DNA of 64,000 nt from Haemophilus haemolyticus (GTDB taxonomy: Bacteria > Pseudomonadota > Gammaproteobacteria > Enterobacterales > Pasteurellaceae): NCBI RefSeq assembly GCF_003352385.1, contig NZ_CP031243.1, forward strand, positions 1,218,501 to 1,282,500, read 5' to 3'. Below are positions 43,817 to 58,943 of this stretch, piece by piece. The number at the start of each line of letters is the position of its first letter. Position 1 is the stretch's first letter. Under the pieces are notes generated by a model. It made no database searches. It had not been told where the DNA came from and saw nothing but the letters and a program-made list of their open reading frames with translations. The position numbers and the translations under genes were made by a program.

Positions 43817-43844
43817 TGAATATACGCGATTTTATGCTAAAATC
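43817..43844 (+). promoter_or_regulatory. Promoter of ribH-nusB
   Basis: TTGAAT, 16-base spacer and extended -10 TGC-TAAAAT, 38 bases before ribH. I see no FMN riboswitch. Confidence 0.65.
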
Positions 43845-43882
43845 TCGGGCCAAAATCATTATGGCTAATAATAGGAAAAAAT

Positions 43883-44356
43883 ATGAAAGTTTTAGAAGGC
43901 TCGGTCGCAGCACCTAATGCAAAAGTTGCAGTAGCAATTGCTCGTTTTAACAGTTTTATTAATGAAAGTTTATTAGAAGGTACAATTGATGCATTAAAAC
44001 GTATCGGCCAAGTGAAAGATGAAAATATCACTATTGTGCGTGCTCCGGGTGCGTATGAGTTGCCATTAGTTGCTCGTCGTTTAGCTGAAAGTAAAAAATT
44101 TGATGCGATTGTGGCATTAGGTACAGTTATCCGCGGTGGTACTGCGCACTTTGAATATGTAGCAGGGGAAGCAAGCAGTGGTTTAGGAAAAGTTGCAATG
44201 GATGCTGAAATCCCGGTCGCTTTTGGTGTATTAACCACAGAAAATATTGAACAGGCGATTGAACGTGCTGGTACTAAAGCAGGAAATAAAGGTGCAGAAG
44301 CAGCCTTAACCGCACTTGAAATGGTTAATCTTATTCAACAAATTGATGCGGCATAA
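43883..44356 (+). CDS. ribH: 6,7-dimethyl-8-ribityllumazine synthase
   Basis: Penultimate riboflavin enzyme, forming a 60-subunit shell in many bacteria. It is 157 residues. The motifs [22 protein letters not shown] and [14 protein letters not shown] with catalytic His89 are intact. nusB starts three bases after its stop, as in E. coli. Confidence 0.97.
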   Translation: MKVLEGSVAAPNAKVAVAIARFNSFINESLLEGTIDALKRIGQVKDENITIVRAPGAYELPLVARRLAESKKFDAIVALGTVIRGGTAHFEYVAGEASSGLGKVAMDAEIPVAFGVLTTENIEQAIERAGTKAGNKGAEAALTALEMVNLIQQIDAA

Positions 44357-44359
44357 ATC

Positions 44360-44794
44360 ATGACAGAACAAAAACAAGTTAAAAAGCCTTCTGCTCGTCG
44401 TCGTGCGCGTGAATGTACCGTTCAAGCCTTGTATTCTTGGGCGGTATCTGGCAATACTGCAGAACAAGTGGAATTATCCTTTGTGTTAGATCAAGATATG
44501 GATGGCGTAGATAAACCTTACTTCCGTAAATTATTTCGTCAAACAGTAGAAAATATTGAAACCGTTGATTTTTCAATTTCGCCTTATATTGACCGCGCTT
44601 TTGATGAGCTTGATCCTATTGAAACTGCAATTTTGCGTTTGGCCGTTTATGAATTGCGCTTCGAGTTAGATGTACCATATAAAGTGGTTATCAATGAAGC
44701 GATTGAAGTGGCAAAAGTATTCGGTGCAGACGAAAGCCATAAATATATCAATGGCGTACTTGATAAAATCGCACCAGCATTAGGGCGTAAATAA
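44360..44794 (+). CDS. nusB: Transcription antitermination factor NusB
   Basis: Binds boxA RNA with S10 (NusE) during rRNA transcription. It is 144 residues, all helical. It has [17 protein letters not shown] at the N-terminus and [27 protein letters not shown] at the C-terminus. It is coupled to ribH and followed by a terminator before thiL. Confidence 0.97.
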   Translation: MTEQKQVKKPSARRRARECTVQALYSWAVSGNTAEQVELSFVLDQDMDGVDKPYFRKLFRQTVENIETVDFSISPYIDRAFDELDPIETAILRLAVYELRFELDVPYKVVINEAIEVAKVFGADESHKYINGVLDKIAPALGRK

Positions 44795-44812
44795 TCCTTT
44801 TAAACTGAAAAT

Positions 44813-44842
44813 GGCGCGCGTTTTTAACGCGTGCCTTTTCTT
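44813..44842 (+). terminator. Hairpin between nusB and thiL
   Basis: GGCGCGCGTT / AACGCGTGCC with one G.T wobble and a short T tract (TTTTC). Confidence 0.75.
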
Positions 44843-44860
44843 TTATAAGATAGGTGAAAA

Positions 44861-45847
44861 ATGGCAATGGGTGAATTTGATTTAATTAAACGATATTTTC
44901 AGCAACAAATATTAGTTGATGATTCCGTTCAATTATCTATTGGCGACGATTGTGCGCTGGTTTCCGTGCCAGAGAATTATCAGCTTGCCATTACGACGGA
45001 TACAATGGTGGAAAATACGCATTTTTTACCAACTATTTCACCTGAAGATTTAGCTTATAAGACCATTGCAACAAATTTAAGTGATCTTGCTGCAATGGGG
45101 GCTCGGCCCAAATGGGTTTCACTGGCATTAACTTTGCCAAATGTAGATGAAAATTGGATTTCAACATTTAGCCAAAGTTTATTACACACGTTAAAACAAT
45201 ACAACGTCACATTAATTGGTGGCGATACTACAAAAGGCAATTTATCTATTACCATTACGGCACAAGGTTTTGTCGAAAAAGGTAAAGGGATTTGTAGGCA
45301 TAAAGCACAAATAGGCGATTTAATTTATGTTTCAGGCACTTTAGGCGATAGTGCGGCTGGTTTAACACAAATTTTATCGGGCAAAAGTGCGGTTGATTCT
45401 GATGATGTTTTTTTGCAACAACGACATCTTAGACCTACGCCTAGAATTGAACTTGGGCGGGCGTTAATTGGCATCGCTCATGCAGCCATTGATCTTTCCG
45501 ATGGGTTAATTTCTGATTTAGGGCATATTCTTGAGCGAAGCCAATGTAGTGCTGAAGTTGAACTTACTGCATTACCTCTTTCATCATCGATTTTAAATAA
45601 ATATGATCGCACTCAAGCGGAACAATTTGCCTTAAGTGGTGGCGAAGACTATGAACTTTGTTTTACCATACCGCCCGAATATAAAGATGAATTAGAATTA
45701 CGCTTGAAAAAACTGAACGTGCCTTGCACTTGTATTGGTAAAATTAATGAAAAGTGCGGCGACTTTTCGCCCCGTTTTTTACGGGATGGAAAGCTTGTGA
45801 ATATTACATTTTCAAGCGGTTTCGATCATTTTAAGGAATCAAAATGA
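44861..45847 (+). CDS. thiL: Thiamine-monophosphate kinase
   Basis: Phosphorylates TMP to thiamine diphosphate. It is 328 residues. MAMGEFDLIKRYF, then IGDDCALV, TTDTMVENTHF and LIGGDTTKG are the AIR-synthase-like signatures; SGGEDYELCF is near the C-terminus. Dxs in this window depends on its product. pgpA starts inside its last codons (ATGA). Confidence 0.95.
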   Translation: MAMGEFDLIKRYFQQQILVDDSVQLSIGDDCALVSVPENYQLAITTDTMVENTHFLPTISPEDLAYKTIATNLSDLAAMGARPKWVSLALTLPNVDENWISTFSQSLLHTLKQYNVTLIGGDTTKGNLSITITAQGFVEKGKGICRHKAQIGDLIYVSGTLGDSAAGLTQILSGKSAVDSDDVFLQQRHLRPTPRIELGRALIGIAHAAIDLSDGLISDLGHILERSQCSAEVELTALPLSSSILNKYDRTQAEQFALSGGEDYELCFTIPPEYKDELELRLKKLNVPCTCIGKINEKCGDFSPRFLRDGKLVNITFSSGFDHFKESK

Positions 45848-46334
45848 CAGAAAATAATCCTCTTAAAAAAATCTCTCTTTTAAATCCTATTCATTTGCTT
45901 GCCGTTGGTTTTGGCTCGGGCTTAATTCATCCTGCTCCCGGTACTTGGGGTAGCTTGGCTGGAACAATGTTAGGCGTGATTTTGCTTTCTTTGTTAGGTG
46001 TAAAAACCTTTTTGATTTTTACCGCACTTTGTTTTCTACTCGGCTGCTACCTTTGTCAAAAAACCACAGCAGATATGGGCGTGCATGATCATGGTTCTAT
46101 CGTCTGGGATGAATTTGTCGGTGTATTTATTGTATTAGCGGCGATCCCATCATTATCTTGGCAATGGATTTTGGCTGCTTTTGCGTTATTCCGCTTTTTT
46201 GATATTTTAAAACCGTTCCCAATTCGTTATTTTGATGAAAAACTCGAAAGTGGTTTTGGCATTATGGTCGATGATGTATTAGCGGCAATTTATGCAGTGA
46301 TTGTCATATTTGCTATTCAGTATTGGATGTTGTG

Positions 46335-46335
<1 letters not shown>
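45844..46335 (+). CDS. pgpA: Phosphatidylglycerophosphatase A
   Basis: Inner-membrane phosphatase producing phosphatidylglycerol, 163 residues. It has the PgpA pattern GFGSGLIHPAPGTWGSLAG, then HDHGSIVWDEFVGV and VDDVLAAIYA, with about four membrane segments. It is translationally coupled to thiL upstream and to the exporter gene downstream. Confidence 0.95.
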
Positions 46336-48036
<1,701 letters not shown>

Positions 48037-48084
48037 AATAACAATGCAGTGAAATTTGCTGGGCATTATATAAGGAAAATCCAT

Positions 48085-48765
48085 ATGTTAAAAATACTGT
48101 GTTTTATAATCGCACTTTTTATTACGGCTTGTAGTTCTATTAGCAAAGAACCAGTGAAGACGGTGGATGTTTATATCAAACCTTATTATTCTGCGGAAAA
48201 TGGAAAAGCAGGAAATGTATTTGTACATAAAGAAATTGATCCTATGCTACGTGAAAATACGATAAAAGGTTATGAAAGTGCGGTGAAATTTGTAGAAGAA
48301 AATCCGGCTCGTATTTCACCAATTACGATGTTCACGTTAGCCGCTCGGGCTTACGATTTTGGCTTAAGAGATGAAGCTGTTACTTGGTTTTATCGTGGGC
48401 AAAATCGCTTGATCACCGCACTTTATGTGTTGGATCTACCAAAACAAACGGTGCAGGATAATACAGGGTTCAGTCATGTTGTAGAGCAGTTTGTTAATGC
48501 TTATGCGTTTTGCAATTTTGATAAACAGAGTCTTGCAGCCGAAAATGCGGTGAAATGGACAATTACACATCCTTATGAAGTCATTTTCTTACCAGCATTA
48601 CCCGCAAAATTTGCAGATCGTCAAAAAGCGTTAAAAGAAGCAGAAGAAAAATTAGTTCAACGTTTACAGGAACAAGCACGTTTTTTTGCTAATCCAAAAA
48701 ATAAAGAAAAATGGCAAAAAGAGCGGTCGGAAAATTTTGTGAATGAACGATTTTGTTGGTTATAG
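48085..48765 (+). CDS. Hypothetical lipoprotein with repeat-like helical body
   Basis: 226 residues. MLKILCFIIALFITAC gives a lipobox at Cys16. The body is helical, with TIKGYESAVKFVEENP, TLAARAYDFGLRDEAVTWFYRGQ resembling a single TPR/Sel1-like unit, and a charged coiled tail. I recognise it only as a Haemophilus hypothetical. The ATG is 49 bases from the divergent ferredoxin start. Confidence 0.85.
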   Translation: MLKILCFIIALFITACSSISKEPVKTVDVYIKPYYSAENGKAGNVFVHKEIDPMLRENTIKGYESAVKFVEENPARISPITMFTLAARAYDFGLRDEAVTWFYRGQNRLITALYVLDLPKQTVQDNTGFSHVVEQFVNAYAFCNFDKQSLAAENAVKWTITHPYEVIFLPALPAKFADRQKALKEAEEKLVQRLQEQARFFANPKNKEKWQKERSENFVNERFCWL

Positions 48766-48809
48766 AGCTTATGTAGAAGATCAGATCTAATCTGACAAAT
48801 TATAATAAA

Positions 48810-48828
48810 AAGTGAGAGATTCTCACTT
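48810..48828 (+). terminator. Possible terminator of the hypothetical lipoprotein gene
   Basis: AAGTGAGA, GAT loop, TCTCACTT, but without a following T run. A second small hairpin TCAGAT-CTA-ATCTGA lies at 48781-48795. Confidence 0.4.
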
Positions 48829-48973
48829 AGAATAGGCATGTCAAAATTAATCTAAACAAAAAAGAAATGCTTATGTACAGATTACCCCTTTACCGGCAGT
48901 CATAAGTATTTGCATTCCGTGTAAAATAGGATTAGAATTAAGTCCCTTTTAACACTAGACAAAAGAAGAAAAA

Positions 48974-51569
<2,596 letters not shown>

Positions 51570-51615
51570 TCATTCGAGCTAAAAACCCGAGTAAATCGTC
51601 ACAATCTTGTAATCT

Positions 51616-51641
51616 AAGCGGTGAAATTCACCGCTTTTTTC
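51616..51641 (+). terminator. Terminator of the lav-like gene
   Basis: AAGCGGTG, a 5-base loop, CACCGCTT and further T residues. Confidence 0.88.
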
Positions 51642-51710
51642 CATTCCTCCTTATCAGAAATCTAGGGCAAGCTCCCATTAATTCCACCTAATACTGTATT
51701 TTGAGGAAGT

Positions 51711-51737
51711 ATGAATAGCTTTTGCTTTTTTCAATGA
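51711..51737 (+). CDS. Phenylalanine-rich leader peptide before pheS (PheM-like)
   Basis: Eight codons, MNSFCFFQ, with three Phe including two adjacent. GAGGAAG lies before the ATG. It is 171 bases upstream of pheS. E. coli pheM, also Phe-rich, attenuates pheST. It is too short for similarity tests; the case rests on codons, ribosome site and location. Confidence 0.6.
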   Translation: MNSFCFFQ

Positions 51738-51809
51738 CTTAGCAGATCCTAGAAGGTATAATCAAAAGCAAAATTTCCTCAGGGCAACATTTGCTCGGTT
51801 ACTGCGATA

Positions 51810-52898
<1,089 letters not shown>

Positions 52899-52931
52899 TT
52901 TCTCGGATTTGAATTAAAAGGATAACAACAA

Positions 52932-55319
52932 ATGAAATTTAGTGAACAGTGGGTAAGAGAATGGGTGAATCCATCCGTTTCAACCGAGCAATTATGCGAG
53001 CAAATTACCATGCTTGGCTTAGAAGTGGATGGTGTAGAAGCCGTTGCGGGTACATTTAATGGTGTCGTTGTGGGTGAAGTGGTGGAATGTGCACAACATC
53101 CAGATGCAGATAAATTACGTGTAACTAAAGTGAACGTAGGCGGTGATCGTTTATTGGATATCGTGTGTGGCGCACCAAATTGTCGTCAAGGCTTAAAAGT
53201 GGCTTGCGCAACAGAAGGTGCTGTATTACCTGGCGATTTCAAAATTAAGAAAACGAAATTACGTGGTCAACCATCAGAAGGGATGCTTTGTTCATTTTCT
53301 GAATTAGGTATTGATGTTGAAACGGATGGTATTATTGAATTGCCACTTGATGCACCAATCGGTACTGATTTACGTGAATATTTAGGTTTAAATGATAATG
53401 CCATCGAAATTAGCTTAACGCCAAACCGTGCGGATTGTTTGAGCATTGCGGGTATTGCGCGTGAAATTGGCGTGGTAAATAAACAGCCGGTAAATCAACC
53501 GCACTTTGAAGCGGTGCCAGCAACAATTTCTGATAAAGTTCAAATTGATTTACAAGCGCCAGAAGCGTGCCCACGTTATTTATTACGTGTGGTGAAAAAC
53601 GTTAATGTGAAGGCGCAATCGCCAATGTGGATGCAAGAAAAATTGCGTCGTTGTGGCATTCGTTCTATTGATCCTATTGTTGATATTACTAACTATATTT
53701 TGCTTGAGCTTGGTCAGCCAATGCATGCGTTTGATGCGGCTAAAGTTGCACAACCGGTTCAAGTTCGCTTAGCGAAAGAGGGTGAAGAATTAGTATTATT
53801 AGATGGTTCAACGGCAAAACTTCAATCTAATACTTTATTAATCGCCGACCAAAATGGGCCTTTAGCAATGGCTGGGATTTTTGGTGGTGCTGCAAGTGGC
53901 GTGAATAGTGAAACGAAAGATGTGATTTTAGAATCCGCATTTTTCGCTCCATTAGCGATTGCAGGGCGAGCAAGACAATATGGTTTACATACGGATGCAT
54001 CACACCGTTTTGAACGTGGTGTGGATTTTGAATTAGCCCGTAAAGCCATGGAACGAGCAACCTCATTACTGCTTGAAATCTGTGGTGGTGAAGCGGGTGA
54101 GATTTGTGAAGCAAGCAGTGAAACTCATCTTCCTAAAGTCAATACAGTTCAACTTCGCCGTAGTAAATTAGATGCACTTTTAGGTCATCATATTGAAACA
54201 GAAAGCGTAACAGAAATTTTCTATCGTCTTGGTTTCGATGTTACTTATGCAAATGATATTTGGACGGTAACTTCTGCAAGCTGGCGTTTTGATATTGAAA
54301 TCGAAGAAGATTTAATTGAGGAAGTGGCGCGTATTTATGGCTATAACAGCATTCCAAACAATGTGCCATTAGCGCATCTCCGCATGCGTGAGCATAAAGA
54401 ATCTGATTTAGATTTAGCTCGAATTAAGACCGCACTTGTGGATGCAGATTATCAAGAAGCCATTACTTATAGCTTTGTGGATCCAAAAATTCAAAGTTTA
54501 TTACATCCACAGCAAGAAGCACTTGTATTGCCAAACCCAATTTCTGTGGAAATGTCAGCAATGCGCGTGTCTTTAATGAGTGGTTTGTTAGGTGCTGTAC
54601 TTTATAACCAAAATCGCCAACAATCTCGTGTTCGTTTATTTGAAACTGGATTGCGTTTTGTGCCAGATGTCAATGCGGAATTTGGTGTGCGTCAAGAATT
54701 TGTTTTAAGTGCGGTGATTACTGGAACGGCAAAATCGGAACATTGGGCTGGTAAAGCAGAGTCTGTTGATTTCTTTGATCTTAAAGGTGATTTAGAATCA
54801 GTACTTTCTTTAACAGAAGGTGGTAATAGAGTTCGTTTTGTTGCAAAACAATTTGATGCATTACACCCTGGACAATCTGCCGCTATTGAATTAGATGGTC
54901 AAGAAATTGGTTTTATTGGTTCAATTCACCCATCTATTAGCCAAAAACTTGGCTTAAATGGCAAAACTTTTGTATTTGAAATTCTTTGGAATGCAATTGC
55001 GGCACGTAATGTGGTGCAAGCAAAAGAAATTTCTAAATTCCCAGCAAACCGTCGTGATTTAGCTTTAGTTGTCGCGGATAGAGTACCAGCAGGGGAATTA
55101 ATCGCAGCCTGTAAACAAGCTGGCGGTGAAAAATTGGTGCAAGTGAATTTGTTCGATGTATATCAAGGTGTGGGCGTCTCTGAAGGCTATAAGAGTTTAG
55201 CGATTAGCTTGACTGTCCAAGATAATGAAAAAACACTTGAAGATGAAGAAATTAATGCAGTGATTTCAGCAGTATTAGCGGAGGTAAAACAACGCTTTAA
55301 TGCTGAATTAAGGGATTAA
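52932..55319 (+). CDS. pheT: Phenylalanyl-tRNA synthetase beta subunit
   Basis: 795 residues, full length. The N-terminal tRNA-binding OB fold (EMAP-like, [19 protein letters not shown]) is at about 40-150. The B3/B4 editing domain is followed by B5, the class-II-like core, and the C-terminal anticodon-binding FDX-ACB domain ([14 protein letters not shown]). AAAAGGATAAC lies before the ATG. ihfA begins two bases after its stop codon. Confidence 0.97.
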   Translation: MKFSEQWVREWVNPSVSTEQLCEQITMLGLEVDGVEAVAGTFNGVVVGEVVECAQHPDADKLRVTKVNVGGDRLLDIVCGAPNCRQGLKVACATEGAVLPGDFKIKKTKLRGQPSEGMLCSFSELGIDVETDGIIELPLDAPIGTDLREYLGLNDNAIEISLTPNRADCLSIAGIAREIGVVNKQPVNQPHFEAVPATISDKVQIDLQAPEACPRYLLRVVKNVNVKAQSPMWMQEKLRRCGIRSIDPIVDITNYILLELGQPMHAFDAAKVAQPVQVRLAKEGEELVLLDGSTAKLQSNTLLIADQNGPLAMAGIFGGAASGVNSETKDVILESAFFAPLAIAGRARQYGLHTDASHRFERGVDFELARKAMERATSLLLEICGGEAGEICEASSETHLPKVNTVQLRRSKLDALLGHHIETESVTEIFYRLGFDVTYANDIWTVTSASWRFDIEIEEDLIEEVARIYGYNSIPNNVPLAHLRMREHKESDLDLARIKTALVDADYQEAITYSFVDPKIQSLLHPQQEALVLPNPISVEMSAMRVSLMSGLLGAVLYNQNRQQSRVRLFETGLRFVPDVNAEFGVRQEFVLSAVITGTAKSEHWAGKAESVDFFDLKGDLESVLSLTEGGNRVRFVAKQFDALHPGQSAAIELDGQEIGFIGSIHPSISQKLGLNGKTFVFEILWNAIAARNVVQAKEISKFPANRRDLALVVADRVPAGELIAACKQAGGEKLVQVNLFDVYQGVGVSEGYKSLAISLTVQDNEKTLEDEEINAVISAVLAEVKQRFNAELRD

Positions 55320-55320
55320 T

Positions 55321-55611
55321 ATGGCTACGATAACCAAAATTGATATTATTCAATATTTAAGTGATAAATATCAGTTATCTAAACACGATACTAAAAATGT
55401 GGTGGAGAACTTTTTAGAAGAGATTCGTTCATCGCTAGAATCTGGTCATGATGTGAAATTATCAGGATTTGGTAATTTTGAACTACGAGATAAGTCATCT
55501 CGCCCAGGGCGTAACCCAAAAACAGGTGATGTTGTGCCAGTTTCTGCGCGCCGGGTGGTGACATTTAAACCAGGGCAAAAGTTACGTGCTCGTGTGGAAA
55601 AAACTAAATAG
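55321..55611 (+). CDS. ihfA: Integration host factor alpha subunit
   Basis: DNA-bending protein, 96 residues. It has the HU/IHF signature [21 protein letters not shown] including the Pro of the DNA-intercalating beta arm. It forms the pheS-pheT-ihfA operon also seen in E. coli, so it can be made by read-through from the pheST promoter. Confidence 0.97.
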   Translation: MATITKIDIIQYLSDKYQLSKHDTKNVVENFLEEIRSSLESGHDVKLSGFGNFELRDKSSRPGRNPKTGDVVPVSARRVVTFKPGQKLRARVEKTK

Positions 55612-55620
55612 TAAGCAACA

Positions 55621-55650
55621 AAAAGTGCGGTGAATTTCTACCGCACTTTT
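55621..55650 (+). terminator. Uptake-sequence terminator after ihfA
   Basis: AAAAGTGCGGT, an 8-base loop, ACCGCACTTTT. A complete inverted pair of uptake sequences. Confidence 0.88.
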
Positions 55651-55663
55651 CATATGAAAAGGT

Positions 55664-56149
55664 ATGAAAGTATATAAATCATTTTTAATCGCTACTGCTT
55701 CGTTGTTTTTATTCGCTTGTTCTAGTTTTCAAAATGATGATTATGCGATGAACTATAAAGGTCAAATCGGCGATCCTATTATGGCCATAGCCATGTTGAG
55801 CGAACAACAACATGAATGGGCAGGTACACCTTATGTGCTCGGCGGTGTTTCTCGTCGTGGCATAGATTGTTCCGGTTTTGTGCAGAAAACTTTCTTCGAT
55901 CGTTTTAATCTTCGTTTGCCAAGAAGTACAATAGAACAAGCCAATTATGGTAAACATGTCCGCAAAGAAGATATTCAAACGGGTGATTTAATTTTCTTTA
56001 AAACTGGCCGAGGTCCTAATGGTTATCATGTAGGAATTTATGTAAAAGAAGACAAATTCCTTCATGCTTCCACCAGAGGGGGCGTTGTTTATTCTTCAAT
56101 GAATAACCCTTATTGGTCGAAAGCCTTCTGGCAAGTCAGACGAATTTAG
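55664..56149 (+). CDS. NlpC/P60 lipoprotein peptidase (Spr/NlpC-like)
   Basis: Outer-membrane-anchored cell-wall endopeptidase, 161 residues. The signal MKVYKSFLIATASLFLFAC gives lipobox Cys19. The catalytic Cys lies in RGIDCSGFVQKTF, the first His in YHVGIYV, and the second His in FLHASTRGGV. E. coli MepS/Spr or NlpC are the closest types. Confidence 0.94.
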   Translation: MKVYKSFLIATASLFLFACSSFQNDDYAMNYKGQIGDPIMAIAMLSEQQHEWAGTPYVLGGVSRRGIDCSGFVQKTFFDRFNLRLPRSTIEQANYGKHVRKEDIQTGDLIFFKTGRGPNGYHVGIYVKEDKFLHASTRGGVVYSSMNNPYWSKAFWQVRRI

Positions 56150-56156
56150 AAAGTAT

Positions 56157-56183
56157 AATGCTGGAATTTTCCAGCATTTTTTT
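56157..56183 (+). terminator. Terminator of the NlpC gene; left edge of the accessory island
   Basis: AATGCTGGAA, a two-base centre, TTCCAGCATT and a run of T. The core operon structure ends here. Confidence 0.88.
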
Positions 56184-56214
56184 ATCATGATTTTTTTCAA
56201 ATTTGGGAGATAAA

Positions 56215-57168
56215 ATGTCCTCAAACTTAACCGCACTTCAAATTCAACTTGAAATTTTACGCCTTATTCCAAAAACACGTTTTATCACTGCAGAAGAAAT
56301 CTTACAAAAACTTGCTGATATTGGCGTTCAACGTGATATTCGTTCAATCCAACGCCAGCTAGAAAGCTTATCTCAACAGTTTGAAATTGAACGTGATATG
56401 CGTGATAAACCTTATGGCTACCGATGGAAATCAAATGCTAAAGGCTTGGATTTACCGATTCTAAATGAACAGCAATCACTTGTGCTTATGCTTGCTAAAC
56501 AATATCTCAATGGCATTTTGCCTTCTAGTATTATGAGCTCAATGGAGGCGTTCTTTCAACAGGCCGAATATAATTTGGTTTATGACAGCCATAAAAAATC
56601 AGGGGCAGAATGGCTTAATAAAGTTGCTATTGCGCCAACTAGTCAGCCGTTATTACCTGCCAAAATCAATCCAGAAATTTTTTCTCAAATTAGTACCGCA
56701 CTTTATCAAAATCGATTTTTACAGGTGCATTATCGGAGTATTCACGGTAAAGAACATAAGGCACAGGTCAAGCCATTGGCTTTGGTACAACAAGGGCCAA
56801 GTAGCTATTTAGTCGCACAATATGAGAATGGCGATATTTTACACTTGGCTTTGCATCGTTTGCTTAAGGTAACAGTGAGTACAATGATATTTGAACGCCC
56901 TAATTTCAATTTGAAATCTTATGTAGAAAGCCAAAAGTTTGGTTTTACCTATGGTCGAAAAATTCGATTAACTTTCCGCATTAATAAAGATATTGGTGGA
57001 TTTTTAACAGAAACACCACTATCAACAGATCAAACAGTAAAAGATTCTGGGGATGATTATGAAATTTCAGCAACGGTGATCGAAAGTCAAATGCTGGAGT
57101 GGTGGATAGCTCACTTTGGTGAATATTATCAAGAAATTGAGCGTGTATATTTAGAAGAAACAGTATAA
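56215..57168 (+). CDS. WYL-domain transcriptional regulator
   Basis: 317 residues from ATG 56215, behind GGGAGA. An N-terminal winged HTH (about 5-75: LQIQLEILRLIP, TAEEILQKL, RSIQRQLESL) is followed by a WYL domain (about 130-210), in which HYRSIHGKEHKAQVKPLAL and SSYLVAQYENG are the core strands, and a WCX-like C-terminal domain. It belongs to the type that controls defence loci (BrxR, CapW). Its last codon overlaps a palindrome that recurs at two other promoters of the island, which suggests a local regulon. The ligand is unknown. Confidence 0.92.
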   Translation: MSSNLTALQIQLEILRLIPKTRFITAEEILQKLADIGVQRDIRSIQRQLESLSQQFEIERDMRDKPYGYRWKSNAKGLDLPILNEQQSLVLMLAKQYLNGILPSSIMSSMEAFFQQAEYNLVYDSHKKSGAEWLNKVAIAPTSQPLLPAKINPEIFSQISTALYQNRFLQVHYRSIHGKEHKAQVKPLALVQQGPSSYLVAQYENGDILHLALHRLLKVTVSTMIFERPNFNLKSYVESQKFGFTYGRKIRLTFRINKDIGGFLTETPLSTDQTVKDSGDDYEISATVIESQMLEWWIAHFGEYYQEIERVYLEETV

Positions 57169-57199
57169 CGACATAAATTGTCGCTTTGCGCTTTATGAT
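57169..57199 (+). promoter_or_regulatory. Operator 1 and promoter of the nucleotidase-sirtuin unit
   Basis: Perfect palindrome CGACA-TAAAT-TGTCG at 57169-57183; it overlaps the end of the WYL gene. Ten bases later is a -10-like TATGAT (57194-57199), 27 bases before the next ATG. The same spacing occurs at 58886 and 61307. Confidence 0.75.
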
Positions 57200-57226
57200 A
57201 AATCTATCTGAAGAGAGGACATTCAA

Positions 57227-58117
57227 ATGAAACAGATTGTGTACATTGATATGGATAATGTGATGGTAGATTTTCCATCAGGTATTGCAAAACTAGATGA
57301 TAAAACCAAGCGAGAATATGAAGGTCGATATGATGAAGTCGAGGGCATTTTTAGCTTAATGGAACCAATGCCAAACGCGATTTCTGCCGTTCATAAATTG
57401 ATGAAGAAATATCATATTTATGTGCTTTCTACTGCGCCTTGGCATAATCCTTCCGCTTGGAGTGATAAAGTAAAATGGATTCAACATTATTTCGGTGAAG
57501 AAAAAGGTTCAGCCTTATACAAACGATTGATTTTATCCCATCATAAAAATCTTAACCAAGGCGATTATTTAATTGATGATCGCACTAAAAATGGTGATGG
57601 CAAATTTCAAGGCGAACATGTTCATTTTGGTACAGAACAGTTTGCTAATTGGAATTGTGTATTATCTTACTTAGGCTGCGGGACTTTTACACCAAGTGAT
57701 ATTTTGCAAGATTGTTTGAAGAAGCCAGCCGCCCTTGTGCAAGTTGAAAATGAGGAGCAAAGCCGAGTCATTGGTGCTTTTGCAGATCGCTATAAATGGC
57801 AAGTGTTTAATTTGGCATGTGTTTATGCGGATGAAACAACAACCGAACAGAAAACTGTCTATTTAATTATCAGCCCTTATCACAGTGATGAATTTAAATT
57901 GCGTATTGATGCCATGTGCGCTCATATTCAAGCGGAATATGAAGTGTTATTACGCTCAAAATCACAGCTAAAGCAATATTTCCAACGCCTTTCAGATAAG
58001 CCATTCTTGCACATTGAAACCTATACTTATCAACCGCTTTATAAAGCAGGGAATATATTTGGCATGATGGCGAGAGATAGACAGATTGATGAAATTTTAG
58101 GACAAAAAGGAGCCTGA
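57227..58117 (+). CDS. 5'(3')-deoxyribonucleotidase-like HAD protein with extra C-terminal domain
   Basis: 296 residues. About 1-165 are an NT5C-type HAD domain: VYIDMDNVMVDF with nucleophile Asp8 and Asp10, VLSTAPWHNPSAW, and LIDDRTKNGDG with the metal-binding Asp pair. Residues 166-296 are a separate region I do not recognise. The relatives dephosphorylate deoxynucleoside monophosphates. GAGAGGA precedes the ATG; the sirtuin gene begins three bases after its stop codon. dNMP removal would suit an anti-phage role, but that is inference. Confidence 0.82.
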   Translation: MKQIVYIDMDNVMVDFPSGIAKLDDKTKREYEGRYDEVEGIFSLMEPMPNAISAVHKLMKKYHIYVLSTAPWHNPSAWSDKVKWIQHYFGEEKGSALYKRLILSHHKNLNQGDYLIDDRTKNGDGKFQGEHVHFGTEQFANWNCVLSYLGCGTFTPSDILQDCLKKPAALVQVENEEQSRVIGAFADRYKWQVFNLACVYADETTTEQKTVYLIISPYHSDEFKLRIDAMCAHIQAEYEVLLRSKSQLKQYFQRLSDKPFLHIETYTYQPLYKAGNIFGMMARDRQIDEILGQKGA

Positions 58118-58120
58118 AAA

Positions 58121-58831
58121 ATGATTTTGGAAAAGAAACCAATTTGCGTAGTATTAACCGGTGCTGGCATTAGTGCTGAAAGTGGTATTCCTACTTTTAG
58201 AGCTGAAGATGGATTGTGGGCAGGGCATAAAATAGAAGAAGTTTGTACGCCCGAAGCCTTAAAGAAAAACCGTGCAAAAGTATTAGAGTTTTATAATGAA
58301 CGACGTCGTAATGCTCAAGCTGCAGAGACTAATGCAGCACACTTGGCTTTAGTTGAACTGGAAGAATTTTATGAAGTTCATATAATCACTCAAAATGTGG
58401 ATGATTTACATGAGAGAGCGGGAAGTACTAACGTACTCCATTTACATGGAGAATTGAATAAAGCTCGCAGCAGTTTTAATACCGATTACATTGTTCCATG
58501 TTTGGGTGATCAACTACTAGAGGATAAGGATAATCACGGTCATCCAATGCGTCCACATATAGTCTTTTTTGGGGAAAATGTACCCATGTTTCCTAAAGCA
58601 GAAAAGTTAGTGAAAAAGGCAGATATTGTGATTGTTATTGGCACTTCATTACAAGTTTATCCAGCTAATGAATTGGTAAATCTAGCTCCATACGGTTCAC
58701 TTATCTATTTGATCGATCCTAATCCCAATACAGGATTTGTTCGTAAGCAAGTTATCGCAATAAAAGAAAAAGCGGGTGAGGGCGTTCCGAAAGTGGTCGC
58801 TGAGTTATTGGAGAACGTTAAAAACACATAG
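58121..58831 (+). CDS. Sirtuin (NAD-dependent deacylase-like), zinc ribbon lost
   Basis: 236 residues with a full Rossmann sirtuin core: GAGISAESGIPTFRAEDGLW, TQNVDDLHERAG, catalytic His in HLHGELNK, and VIGTSLQVYPA. FYNERRR keeps the Tyr and Arg that in class III enzymes (CobB, SIRT5) bind acidic acyl groups. The small domain between HGEL and RPHIVFFGE has only one Cys, so the usual four-cysteine zinc ribbon is absent. It forms a two-gene unit with the nucleotidase. It could act as deacylase or as NAD hydrolase; sequence does not decide. Confidence 0.9.
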   Translation: MILEKKPICVVLTGAGISAESGIPTFRAEDGLWAGHKIEEVCTPEALKKNRAKVLEFYNERRRNAQAAETNAAHLALVELEEFYEVHIITQNVDDLHERAGSTNVLHLHGELNKARSSFNTDYIVPCLGDQLLEDKDNHGHPMRPHIVFFGENVPMFPKAEKLVKKADIVIVIGTSLQVYPANELVNLAPYGSLIYLIDPNPNTGFVRKQVIAIKEKAGEGVPKVVAELLENVKNT

Positions 58832-58885
58832 AAAAATGACCGCACTTTTTAAACAAATAGCGACTTTTATGTTGTTATTTTTTAA

Positions 58886-58917
58886 CGACACGAATTGTTG
58901 CTATGCTGTGCTATTTT
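58886..58917 (+). promoter_or_regulatory. Operator 2 and promoter of the OGFr-like unit
   Basis: CGACA-CGAAT-TGTTG at 58886-58900, one mismatch from perfect symmetry. AACGACA and GCT flanks match operators 1 and 3. A -10-like CTATTT or TATTTT starts 10-11 bases after it, 27-28 bases before the ATG. Confidence 0.65.
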
Positions 58918-58943
58918 ATTGTTTATGAATTAACGAGAAATGT

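Noticed and set aside
43750..43882. FMN riboswitch before ribH
   Set aside because: The leader is only about 30 bases after the predicted start and lacks the conserved RFN sequence blocks.
58860..58876. GCGACTTTTATGTTGTT as a fourth operator
   Set aside because: Its half-sites have the wrong spacing and two mismatches compared with CGACA-N5-TGTCG.
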